Below, one piece after another: positions 48,695 through 58,499 of a DNA stretch of 64,000 nucleotides (position 1 is its first letter; each line of letters opens with the position of its first letter). Both the position numbers and the translations under genes were made by a program. Below the pieces are notes generated by a model. The model searched no databases. It saw only the letters and a program-made list of their open reading frames with translations, and was not told the origin of the DNA. This stretch comes from Cliona cf. orientalis. Lineage: Eukaryota > Porifera > Demospongiae > Clionaida > Clionaidae. The stretch spans positions 1,922,001-1,986,000 of the forward strand of contig OZ005694.1 in NCBI GenBank assembly GCA_963930775.1. The letters run 5' to 3'.

Positions 48695-49201
48695 TGTGTA
48701 TATAACAGAAGCTGGCATGGTAATGGGTCAATAAGGAGTATCATTGATCAGCGGTTTAAGTTCAGGATCTTCAATTCGCTCATGAGCAATGTCATCATCA
48801 TCAATAATACCATGGCCTTGATTTCGTCTGCACCTCCAACCAGTACTGAGATAGGGCTTGATTAAACTCCACACAACAATGACACAAAATTGAGCAAAGC
48901 TGAGTCCAATTGATACCATAAGCAATTTTGACCTTGATTCGGTAGATTCCCACCTGTACAGAGATCCAGAACTCAAGACAATAAGGTTCAGCAAGGTAGA
49001 ACTTTCTAGAACTCTCACGTCTACTCGCTTATAAACATTTTTGATTGATATGAAATAAAATAAGAAGGCTATGAACAGAAATAGTGCAAACACATTCAAT
49101 TCTGGGTTATATACTGAAGTTACTGTCAATAGAACAAGGAGTAGTCCTCGAACAAGAAGCATTGTTCCAAACCAGTATCGATGCTTATCTTTCAAAGGAG
49201 A
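48695..49201 (-). pseudogene. copy H: out-of-frame 3' end
   Basis: Encodes the last membrane segments and acidic tail of copy H, but in another frame because ten bases (present in A, B and F between AAAGGAGA and TCGTAGAC) are missing near 49200. A second change puts TGA after LINDTP, removing the final dozen residues (PITMPASAKYTK in siblings). Confidence 0.85.
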
Positions 49202-52200
49202 TCGTAGACAGGGGCTAGCTTGTTGATCCACTTGAGTGGCCTTAGATGAGATACTCTCCTCAAAGGCTGAATGAATAGAAGCAGGAGTGTATAGGGAAGC
49301 CACAAGAATATAAAAGTAGCAATGGCTGCTACGAAAAGGTAAATGTGAGGGTGCTGGTAGTAGTGTAGGTTTCCATCGATGTACCACACAGCATAGGAGG
49401 TGTTCTGTGGGTACTGTGCTATCACTGCAACTGAGGTGGCATCTATCACAGTACGAAGGAGCTTCATGTAAGATAGAAGGAAGAGTGTGGCTAGAAGAGG
49501 AACAGCTCTGCTACCAATGAGGTTAGTGAGGCGAGAGGAGTAGCGGCAAGCAACAATGATAACACCGGCAATGGCCCAGATGTAGAATGGGAATAGAAAC
49601 TGCAGCCATGTCTTCCAATAAGCATCCAGTCCAACAAAAAAGCAAGTCTCGATTCCAAAATCCAAGTTGAGCCAGGCAATAAAAACTTGAAGAAATGTGA
49701 ATAAATAATCTGCTCCGGTGTCTGAGGGAAAGAGTATTATCTTGTAGGCCCATACAATGTTAGCATAGAAGATGACTCCATTAATGAGTCCTTGAGTGGC
49801 AGTGAGGTTGAGTGCAAGGATAAAGAACACAAGGAGGACACCAGCAGCAGCAAAGGCAAGCAAGAGCGCCACGTAATGACTGTTCGGACATTCAACGCAC
49901 CGAGATGATCCAATTGCCAGGCTAAAGTTGTCCTTGCAGGCACCACACAGGATACCGGTTCGGTTGGAGGCACACTGCTTGCTGGGATTATCTCCAATAT
50001 TGAGTATCTTGTTACCTGACTTGCAGTAAAATAATGGACAAAATTTGTTGTACATGATACCAGTGCTATCACTCTCATTGAAGGTTGCATTCACCCACAC
50101 AGTGCTATTCCACTGCAGAAGACCATGTTTGTTTTTTACTAAACAACTGAAGCCATTATTAGCCAAGACAGGATAACAGCTGCATGTGGTTTCATCATGA
50201 TTTAGGGTCACTCCTGGAGGGCATCCTGGGAGTAAGGTGATATTTATGAAAATTGGGGTTGTTAGGAGTTCAGGCTTGATACAACCAGACTGATTATGCG
50301 AAAAATAACCAGATATTTCATCCTTTATCACATTTTTATAGTTTAAGACATCATGTTCTGTTGAATCATTGTTAATGACAGCATATACTGGCAGAGATGA
50401 TGTTTGCAATAATAAAAGTTTGTAATCACTTTTTGAGTATACTGTATAGTTAAAAGGAACACATTTTTCACTGTCGATTACAAGTTGGGATTTGTCTTGT
50501 TTTGAGTAAGAATCTGAATAAAGGGATCTGGCATGGATCGTACCAACTGTAGTGCCAAAGTCATAACCCACTATACATGCAGGTAATGTGATGGTTTCAC
50601 CACGATAAATACTGGTATTAGTGAAAATGTATGAGATATTAGCACACTGTGGTTTACCATTGGAGTCACAGAGACACACACGCTGAGGAGCAGAGGATAC
50701 CGGAGATAGAGTCTCGTTGAGGCCAGGGTCAAAGGAGATGTTAAGTTCACCGTGGAGACCTTTATGTATATCCGAACAGTGAGGTTTTCCTTGTTTGTTC
50801 ACTAAAATTATTTTTTCTCTAGAACATGAACTATCCCTTACACTTGCTCCATACATGTGTTGACCGACACCGTGTTGTGCACAATTTCCAATAAAAGATA
50901 CTTCAGCAGAGTAGTCTCTGATCGTGAATATACATGGTTGTGAAGACTGAGAATACACTGCTCCACCAACATCAAATGCTGTGTTGTTGATAAACTGAAT
51001 GCTCGACTGATATCCCACTGTGGCCATGAGTAATGATGGCATGGTACTATAGAGAGCACCACCTTGAAATGCAGAGTTGTTGAAAAGGAGTAATTTGGCA
51101 TAATTACTAACAATGATAGAAGGGCGGATACCTGCTTCTATTAAAATTGCACCACCTTTCACTTGTGCAAAATTTACAACAAACTTTACTGATCCTTTAG
51201 TGCTAATAATGATTGTTCCATAAAAAAACCCTACTGCTCCTCCTCCATTTGATGCTCTATTGTCGTAAAACTCAATACTATTTGACTTCACATGAACAAT
51301 GGATTTCATTAACCTTAGAGCTCCTCCAACATCTGCAAAATTGTGGCTGAAAGTCAGGTTTGCTTGTCTATCAACAATCAATTTTCCATACCAGAGCCCG
51401 ATTGCTCCACCGAATCCAGCACCGTTGCATATAAATACCACACAAGATTTAGCACCTACAGTGATCATTCCATCCCACAATTCCACCGCTCCACCATAAC
51501 CTCTGGCAGTATTATACATAAAGACCACGTTTGCCTTTGTATCAATGTGTATCATTGCATAAGACCCGTGCACTGCTCCTCCATGACCACCGCATGTTAG
51601 GTTGACAAAGCACACAGTTGCACCTGTTGTGATGTTAAGTGAAGATTTGAGCTTATAGTGAATGGTTTTTAGGAGCAATGCTGTACCTGAGTGGCTCACT
51701 ATAGTACCGTTGGTAAAGTTTACATTTCCTGCTAATGTTACTACACTAGAAAGGGCAGCAATAATTGAATATGATCGATGTCTGTATGACTGAAATGTGC
51801 TGTTGCTCACAATTATTCCATCACTAAGATTACTCCTAATAAAGCAGTTTTCTTTGAATGTACAGTTGTCCAGTAAAGCTTGTGAGCCTCTGCCTGTAAT
51901 ATTGATGAAGGATAAGATTTCATTTTTGCCAGGATAGCCATTGAGGTTGGAGTTCTTCACTGTAATATGGCTTTCTTCAAGGTATATTGCAGGACATTTC
52001 ATTGTCAGGGTTCTGATGTTCACAAAGCTGACATTGAAGAACTGAATCAACGTGCATTTGGGTTTACCAACTTGCATACTGAATTGATGGTCAATGATGA
52101 CATTCTCTCTGGATTCTGCAGCTCCTTTCATGACAAATGAGTGGAGATTTTGTACAGTCAAGTTCTTTGTATAGTTGTGGACTCCACACATGAATATCAG

Positions 52201-52419
52201 TGTTACATTGACGTGGTCTGGTGAAAAGAACTCACTGCTATGCTCAGCTAAGTAGTCCATTGTATGACAGAGCTGACCAGGTGGGCAGCTGCTGTTTCCA
52301 GGGCAAGAGCTGGGATGCTTTACTGGCTTAACATGGTAGACCATACCCTCAGTTAGCCTGATACAAATTGATCCAAATATCATTGACAAGACGAGGGAAT
52401 AATAATATAACAATCTCAT
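49192..52419 (-). CDS. copy H: near-intact beta-helix membrane protein
   Basis: The frame is open from 52449; MRLL at 52419 is preferred because copies E and I start there and a hydrophobic signal peptide follows. Numbering from 52449, the Cys module CPGNSSCPPGQLC lies at 49-61, GGA repeats at about 289, 318, 346, 374, 402, 431, 462 and 494 (Pmp-like beta-helix ectodomain with many NxS/T sequons), the variable patch at 540-572, CLCDSNGKPQC at 592-602, CGAC..CVEC at 835-854, and six hydrophobic segments from 857. A 10-bp deletion replaces the last membrane segments by a stop after APVYD. The product is predicted to be a surface protein lacking its tail; function unknown. A weaker alternative is that it is already silent. 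The promoter-like block lies at 52545-52600. Confidence 0.8.
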   Translation of the reverse strand: MRLLYYYSLVLSMIFGSICIRLTEGMVYHVKPVKHPSSCPGNSSCPPGQLCHTMDYLAEHSSEFFSPDHVNVTLIFMCGVHNYTKNLTVQNLHSFVMKGAAESRENVIIDHQFSMQVGKPKCTLIQFFNVSFVNIRTLTMKCPAIYLEESHITVKNSNLNGYPGKNEILSFINITGRGSQALLDNCTFKENCFIRSNLSDGIIVSNSTFQSYRHRSYSIIAALSSVVTLAGNVNFTNGTIVSHSGTALLLKTIHYKLKSSLNITTGATVCFVNLTCGGHGGAVHGSYAMIHIDTKANVVFMYNTARGYGGAVELWDGMITVGAKSCVVFICNGAGFGGAIGLWYGKLIVDRQANLTFSHNFADVGGALRLMKSIVHVKSNSIEFYDNRASNGGGAVGFFYGTIIISTKGSVKFVVNFAQVKGGAILIEAGIRPSIIVSNYAKLLLFNNSAFQGGALYSTMPSLLMATVGYQSSIQFINNTAFDVGGAVYSQSSQPCIFTIRDYSAEVSFIGNCAQHGVGQHMYGASVRDSSCSREKIILVNKQGKPHCSDIHKGLHGELNISFDPGLNETLSPVSSAPQRVCLCDSNGKPQCANISYIFTNTSIYRGETITLPACIVGYDFGTTVGTIHARSLYSDSYSKQDKSQLVIDSEKCVPFNYTVYSKSDYKLLLLQTSSLPVYAVINNDSTEHDVLNYKNVIKDEISGYFSHNQSGCIKPELLTTPIFINITLLPGCPPGVTLNHDETTCSCYPVLANNGFSCLVKNKHGLLQWNSTVWVNATFNESDSTGIMYNKFCPLFYCKSGNKILNIGDNPSKQCASNRTGILCGACKDNFSLAIGSSRCVECPNSHYVALLLAFAAAGVLLVFFILALNLTATQGLINGVIFYANIVWAYKIILFPSDTGADYLFTFLQVFIAWLNLDFGIETCFFVGLDAYWKTWLQFLFPFYIWAIAGVIIVACRYSSRLTNLIGSRAVPLLATLFLLSYMKLLRTVIDATSVAVIAQYPQNTSYAVWYIDGNLHYYQHPHIYLFVAAIATFIFLWLPYTLLLLFIQPLRRVSHLRPLKWINKLAPVYDLL

Positions 52420-52529
52420 TGTTGGAAAGTGTATATCTTCTATCTTCACAGTTTATGTGACAACGACCAAGAGATAAGTGCTTCTCAAGAAAAGTGGGAG
52501 ATCCTGTAAAGGTGCATGCACAGACATGC

Positions 52530-52600
52530 AGCAGCGAGACTCAAACTGACTAGTGCAACAGAACTCAGTGACTTAAATACAGTATGTCATGCATGGATGC
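52530..52600 (-). promoter_or_regulatory. promoter-like block of copy H (type 2)
   Basis: About 70 bp conserved with 36715-36780 and 57245-57310: GCAGCGAGACTCAA, TAGTGCAACAGAACTCAGTG and ACTTAAATA (minus-strand TATTTAAG, 52573-52579). Conservation upstream of three type-2 genes suggests core promoter or 5' UTR, though shared ancestry of the duplicated unit also explains it. Confidence 0.4.
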
Positions 52601-52734
52601 ATGGTAAGGTAGGTAGCCTGCCGCCAAGCAGTCTGACTGCACGAAGACCCCACATTGAAGTTTTTAATAATTATGGTCATGATGATTTTGTTGCTTTGTA
52701 CAAAATATAGTAGTGAGTAAAATTATTATAATAA

Positions 52735-52935
52735 TAATATACCTGCATCAGTGGATAGGCACAAACTGACTGGCTACACTGCTGTACATTATTCCATTAT
52801 GTATACATCTATAGAACAAACAGACTTAGAAATGATTAAAATTGCTGCAGTCTCTGCATGGTCTGCTGGTCACATTTTGTCAATTTTAGTGAAGGGGGCC
52901 CTGTCAATTGGTGCTATAGGGTGAACTACTTTATA
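52735..52935 (+). repeat. duplicated upstream block of H
   Basis: Matches 31270-31480 (CCTGCATCAGTGGATAGGCA, TCTGCATGGT.TGCTGGTCAC). No gene is seen between 52600 and 56000 other than repeats and MITEs. Confidence 0.6.
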
Positions 52936-53142
52936 ACAATTATAGTGGCATACCACTATAATTGGTATGCATCAAGACTTAATAACGCTCTCAGGGGTGC
53001 TGGTCAAACGAGGTTCCCTTAGTATCAGTATTCATTATAATAATTATTATACTCTTGGTATCAGTAAACCCTATCAATGGTGCAGAGGTTGAAATCCACA
53101 ATTGCATCCAAAACATTCAATATAAAACCATGGAGCACTGTG

Positions 53143-53334
53143 CAGAGGCGTAGGAAGAAGATTTGGTAAATGGGTGCTCTGGTGCCTATGCATGTTTACA
53201 CTAATTATTGATAATATAAAAGTAGCTAAGCACTTCAGAGCGAAATATAACAATGTTTGTGTTCAGTTTACACTCAGAAATTAATTTTCATTGGTGCACC
53301 AGCACCCAGTGCACCCATGCTTCCTACACCAGTG
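53143..53334. mobile_element. hAT-like MITE, 192 bp, CTGTG duplication
   Basis: The left end CAGAGGCGTAGGAAG and right end CTTCCTACACCAGTG are imperfect inverted copies. CTGTG lies directly outside both ends (53138-53142 and 53335-53339). CAG-starting ends fit hAT elements; the 5-bp duplication is shorter than the usual 8. Confidence 0.65.
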
Positions 53335-53964
53335 CTGTGTACCTTAATTTCTATAAAGATACTGTCATCATAATGATTCATGGTACTGTAACATGTATAC
53401 AATAGTATATCATGCATGATCGGGGTATAGTATATTCCAAGGCCGTTCACCAGAGGACCGCTTGGAGTATAGCTACAGACTATAGTATGATAATTAAAGT
53501 TTTGAAAACATCCAGCATATGTTCTATAAAATTAATTTTATGAGCATCGTTAGCTACTTGTACCAACATGAACAAACATGGAGTAGATTTACATGTACAG
53601 TACAAATTCATATAACAAGGTACATATAGTATATTACCAACAAAGAGTCTCAATTGAGTAGCCATATAGCTTTTCTCATAGTTGGTCACGTATGTATAAC
53701 TGTATTAAAAACACAATGCACACAGAAAACATGCACGCACTGAAAGCTAGAGGGATCTGCTTGGAGTAGCTACAGACTGTAGTATATTAAATATTAAAAT
53801 TTTGAAAACATCCAACATATATATATACTTTCTACAAAATTAACATAGTTATGAGCATACTTGTACCTATGTATGTAATAACAGGAACAAACATGGAGTA
53901 GATCATGTTACATAATTATACAACAGTACAAATTCATAAAACAAGTTATATACCGGGGGTACTA

Positions 53965-54275
53965 CCAGGAGTACATTACTAGGAGTGTGCAACGCACACT
54001 ATAGTAGTGCAAATATCTCTTTCCAGATTTGACATCACAGAATATCATTAATATGCAACCACTAAAACCATGAAGCCATGAAGGTTATGTCTGTACTGTC
54101 CTATCAGTAACTAGCTGCAGCTGCAGCTATACAGAATGTAACTCAGTGGTTGCTACTTAAGTATCTTCTAATGATATTCAGGTCCATGTACAAGGGTGGT
54201 TGTGATGTCAAATCTGGAAAGAGATGTTTGTACTACTATTGTGTGCGTTGCACACTCCTAGTAATGTACTCCTGG
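53965..54275. mobile_element. 311-bp MITE, TACTA duplication, 75-bp arms
   Basis: Arms 53965-54039 and 54201-54275 are inverted copies (CCAGGAGTACATTACTAGG..., GTGTGCAACGCACAC, CTCTTTCCAGATTTGACATC). TACTA occurs at 53960-53964 and 54276-54280. The paralogous flank at 17667-17690 (ACGTACTACCAACAGAGAG) is an empty site. Confidence 0.85.
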
Positions 54276-54289
54276 TACTACCAACGGAG

Positions 54290-54500
54290 AATCTCAAGTA
54301 GTCCATACCATAGTTGGTCACGTATGTATGTATTAAAAACACAATGCATGAACAAACACGTACGCACTGCACACATGCACGCTGCGTGATGCATGCATGC
54401 ACGTACACATACACACACATGAGACTATCGCTTTCAGTTGCTTCCTTGGTTTGCTATTCTCTACTTGAATACAACATTGGCAAGGAAGTGCTGCTAGACT
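54290..54500. repeat. family flank block
   Basis: Words CATAGTTGGTCACGTA, GACTATCGCTTTCAG and GGCAAGGAAGTGCTGCT match the 3'-flank units at 12490, 17860 and 42170. No family gene remnant follows here, so the gene part may have been lost. Confidence 0.45.
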
Positions 54501-54743
54501 ATTAATAATAATATTATTTTCTACAAAATGCAACGCTGTGAATACTTTTTGGCAATTTCTAAATCACCAGATATAAAATCTCTATCATCCCACGTGCACG
54601 TACATCTACTGGCATGCCATTTTGAGCTGGAGGTGAGTGAAGGTTCTCAAAGGTCCTCACCTCAATGTATGCTCCGTGGCGGAGAAGAAGCTGATTCAGA
54701 ACCATCTTACTATCTTTATGCTAACAACTCAGAAAACATTGTT

Positions 54744-55110
54744 ACCCCGCGCGCATGCGCAAGGGGTAAAGCAATCGGTTTGTCTGTCTGTTGTCGTTGT
54801 CGGCACGAAAATCGCCAGATCTCACGTTCTAGGCATCTATGCGAGCTGTAGGCACAACCAATAGGTAGATATCAGCGAAAAACTGGTTTGTACGTGCTTC
54901 GAATTGCTCAAAACGGCTTACTAGTGCTATAAATCGTGCATTTTCTGTTCAGCATGCCTGTGGTTTATCGACCACACCCACTCTTATAGTATGCTGTTGT
55001 GACTGCGCATGCTCAACCTCAATGTTGGAAAGGGTCGTCAAGTCATAAAACTGCCGTAGAGTGTTGCAATACTAAACTCTACAGTGGCAGAGCGCGCGGG
55101 GTATGTGCTC
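54744..55110. repeat. dispersed repeat R2, copy 2 (inverted)
   Basis: Inverted relative to 5475-5870: GCGCATGCGCAAGGGGTAAA, GTTGTCGGCACGAAAATCG-like, CATGCCTGTGGTTTAT and TTGGAAAGGGTCGTC. Same order of blocks, with scattered differences. Confidence 0.6.
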
Positions 55111-55129
55111 TACAGAGCTCTTGTTTTCC

Positions 55130-56005
55130 CTCTAGCTTAGTAGCTGTAGCCACCACTCCCCACACAAAACACTATCACGTCTCTAGGCCCACTGCTAAAT
55201 ATTATTAATTTTAGCAATAATAATTATACACAACTAGCTATACTACAATTTCATTGCTCCATTGTCTTCAGTTGGTGTATAATCCAAGTTGGTGGTATAA
55301 AGGATGAAGTGCTGGCCACCCACAGGGCCGGGATTAGTCATGCAAGTGATCATACTTCTGAGAAACAAGGACTTGAAGGAGCTACCCAATTAAAAGAGTG
55401 AAGATCGGCAAGTTGATGTTTAATAATCAGCATTACACAGGAGGGATATTATAATAAGAAGACGGTTTGATAAAGGGACTCCTGATCTATTGGCAATGGC
55501 TATGATTCAATAATTGTCAGAAATTTTAAGTATGGGGTTCCCACACCTGTATATATAGTATAGCCAAGAGTAAATGCATAGTCCCAATTTCGTAACTTGT
55601 TATGGTAAGCATCCGTATACACAATAATTCATGTAAAGTACACACTTTTCATGGTTGATGAATATTATCAAGATCCCTGGTGAAAATATATGTAGCTATT
55701 TTCTCTCCTTCTGCATGCACTTCTGAAGGACGAGGGGTAAGACCTGTCAGTAAACTGTGACAGTAGCTGCTCCATCTTAATCCATTCAAACTCTTCTTTA
55801 TTTCGTTATCAGAGAAGTGTTACTTGATTGCAGCCACGTATACAACAATGTCATACTGTCACCTGTGCTAATTTGCTAGTTATAATAATAACTCCTTTGT
55901 GTCACAGATTCCATGATAACGGAATCTGATGCACATCTTTTACAAAACCACGCAATAATTATTATTCCTTAAAAGTTTACAGCACTCAAAACAATAATAT
56001 TAATG
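55130..56005. other. intergenic, 3' flank of copy I
   Basis: From about 55740 the sequence matches the second 3'-flank type (GAAGGACGAGGG, CTGTCAGTAAACTGTGACAG, TTTCATT/GTTATC.GAGAAGTG, CTTGATTGCAGC) also present at 60060-60480 and 60940-61300. No gene. Confidence 0.5.
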
Positions 56006-56007
56006 AT

Positions 56008-57139
56008 AATTCTAGAGCTCCACCAAGAACTGCAGAATTGTGGCTGAAAATCAGGTTTAACAATTATTAATGTTGCACTGTAGAGCAAAAGTGCTCCACC
56101 TTCTCTGGTTGCATGGTTGTATGTAACGTCACACACGATTCAGTACCTACAGTGATCATTCCATCTGACATGGACACTGCTCCACCAGCCACACCAGCAG
56201 TATTAACATTATTCATAAAGACCACCCTTGCTTTAGCACCAATGTGCATCGTTGCTCGCCACCCACATACTGCTCCTCCATTACTGCTGCATGTTAAGTT
56301 GATGAAGTACACAGTTGTACCAGTTGTGATTTTAAGTTAAGATTTGATCTCAGGCTGAGTGGTTTCTAGAAGTATATATAGCTGTACCTGATGAATCATC
56401 CATCATGATAATATTGTCAGTAAAGTAAATATTTCCAGTTAATGTTACTGCACTAGAAAGGGCAGCAATTATTGATTTAAATTCATGCCTATATGCATAT
56501 GACTGAAATGTGCTACTGCTCACAATTAGCTATCCCATCACTAGAATAACTCCTAACAAAGCAGTTCTCTTTGAATGACATTGTACAGTTGTCTGGTAAA
56601 GCTCGTGAGCTTCTGCCTGTAATATTGATGAAGGATAAGCTTTCATTTACACCAGGATAGCCACCGAGGTTGGAGCTCTTTACTATAATATGGCTCTCGG
56701 TAAGATTTATTGCAGAATATCTCATTGTCAGGGTTGAGATGTTCACAAAATTGACATTGAAGAACTGAATCAACGTGCATTTGGGTTTACTACCTTCCAT
56801 ACGAGATAGATGGTCAATGATGACATTCTCTCTGGATTCTGCAGTTCCTTTCATGACAAATTAGTGAAGATTTTGTACAGTTAAGTCCTTGTGTAGCTAG
56901 TTGTGGACTCCACACATGAATATCAGTGTTACATTGACATGGTCTTGTGAAAAGAACTCACTGATATGCTCGGCTAAGTAGTCCACTGTGTGACAGAGCT
57001 GATCAGGTGGGCAGCTGCTGTTTCCAGGGCATGAGATGAGAGGCTTTACTGGCTTTACATGGTAGACCGTGCCCTCAGTTAGCCTGATGCAAACTGATCC
57101 AAATATCAAAACGAAGAAAAGATAATATAACAGCCTCAT
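56008..57139 (-). pseudogene. copy I: N-terminal third only
   Basis: Starts with a good signal peptide (MRLLYYLFFVLIFGS) at 57139 and the type-2 module (RLTEGTVYHVKPVK, CPGNSSCPPDQLCHTVDYLAEH). Homology continues into the first GGA repeats and ends near 56008 in the third or fourth repeat. Lesions: five extra bases near 56897 creating a stop, several small indels between 56500 and 56600, and stops around 56330-56400. The 3' two-thirds, including every membrane segment, are absent; the family 3'-flank follows directly. Confidence 0.8.
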
Positions 57140-57297
57140 TGTTCAGCAAGTGTATATTTTCTATCTTCACAGTTTATGTGACAATGGCCAAGAGGTAGCT
57201 AAGTGCTTACCAAGGTGAGTGATAGATCCTGCAAAGGTGTATGCACAGACACACAGCAGTGAGACTCAATCTGACTAGCGCAACGAAACTCAGCAAC

Positions 57298-57304
57298 TTA
57301 AATA
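57298..57304 (-). promoter_or_regulatory. TATA-like box upstream of copy I
   Basis: Minus-strand TATTTAAG within the conserved type-2 upstream block, about 160 bases before the copy I start codon. Confidence 0.35.
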
Positions 57305-58161
57305 TAGCAGATCAAGCGTGGGAGCATGGTTGGGTAGGGTATAACGATAATTTTTAAACCAGGAGGCCTAAGAACCAGGGGGGCTGAGGGGAGGGGGACT
57401 TCAGCCCCAAGGCTCAAAATATAGAAGTCTTAGCCCCTCTCCAGTGAAATTACTCTACCCAATAATGCTCAGCTTTTAGTGCATGTGGAGTATACAATAC
57501 ACGACTTTGTATATGGTACAAAAATAATTATTAATGTAGCTACTGTGGGTGTATCCACTCTTTGTTTGTGTCTATATGCTGACTCACTACTAGCTACATG
57601 TGTAGAAAGCAAACTGGCCATTATCATGATAAAATTGGTCGTGTTTCATACTACTACCATGAATGATCCTTTCTCTTAGAGCAGATCACGCCTATGCTCA
57701 GCTTTTAGAAGATATATAAAATTTTCCTGGGAGAGCATACCATTCCCAGCCCCCTATTAATTTTGAAACTTTTCATGGGGGTGAACCCAAGTGAAAAATT
57801 ATAAAACTTTAATTGAATTTCTTGTAATTACCCAAACTCTCCTAAAAGAATAATTATGTCCCATGCCCAAGAACTTTAATAGTGGCATAAGATGTTTTAG
57901 AGTAACTGATAGTCCCCTTTCTCAAAGCTGCAGTCACATCTTTAATATACTCCCAGAACCATGCGTTTAATATCCTTCAAATCTTCCATAGGATAGCTAC
58001 ATGTATTAAAACATACTAATATTACTAGTCTTTTGCCTTGTGCTGGAGCCGACAGGTAGCGCATATATATATGTGCATATAGGAGCAGCTGGAGGGGAAG
58101 ATGCACGCGCCCTTGTTCCAGAACATACAGATGGTCCGCTTGGTGCCTACGACAGTATCAG

Positions 58162-58495
58162 CAGTAGCGGATCCAGACAGGTTTCCATAGTTTCCGTGGA
58201 AACCCCCTTTTGGCAGACTTAAAATACGAGCAGTTTATGGAGTGGCTATGATTTTCAGGAAACAGAACCCCCTCTCTGGCTACAGATCTAAGAAAACTGC
58301 TGCTATGGCTCACCTTAGCATGTGTTAGCAGAGAAGTTGTTCAAAATCAGATCGATTGGGCTGGTAGTTTCGCTCAAAACGATCGAAATGGGCGGGGTTC
58401 GCTCAAAAATGGGCGTGGCTTCTAAAAATTTGCGCGCGCTTCGCGCGCAATCGTGTAACAGAAACCCCCTTCAAGAAATCCTGGATCCGCCACTG
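58162..58495. mobile_element. hAT-like MITE, 334 bp, ATCAG duplication
   Basis: Ends CAGTAGCGGATCCAG and CTGGATCCGCCACTG are inverted copies with one mismatch. ATCAG lies immediately outside each (58157-58161 and 58496-58500). Same end type and same 5-bp duplication length as 53143-53334. Confidence 0.8.
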
Positions 58496-58499
58496 ATCA

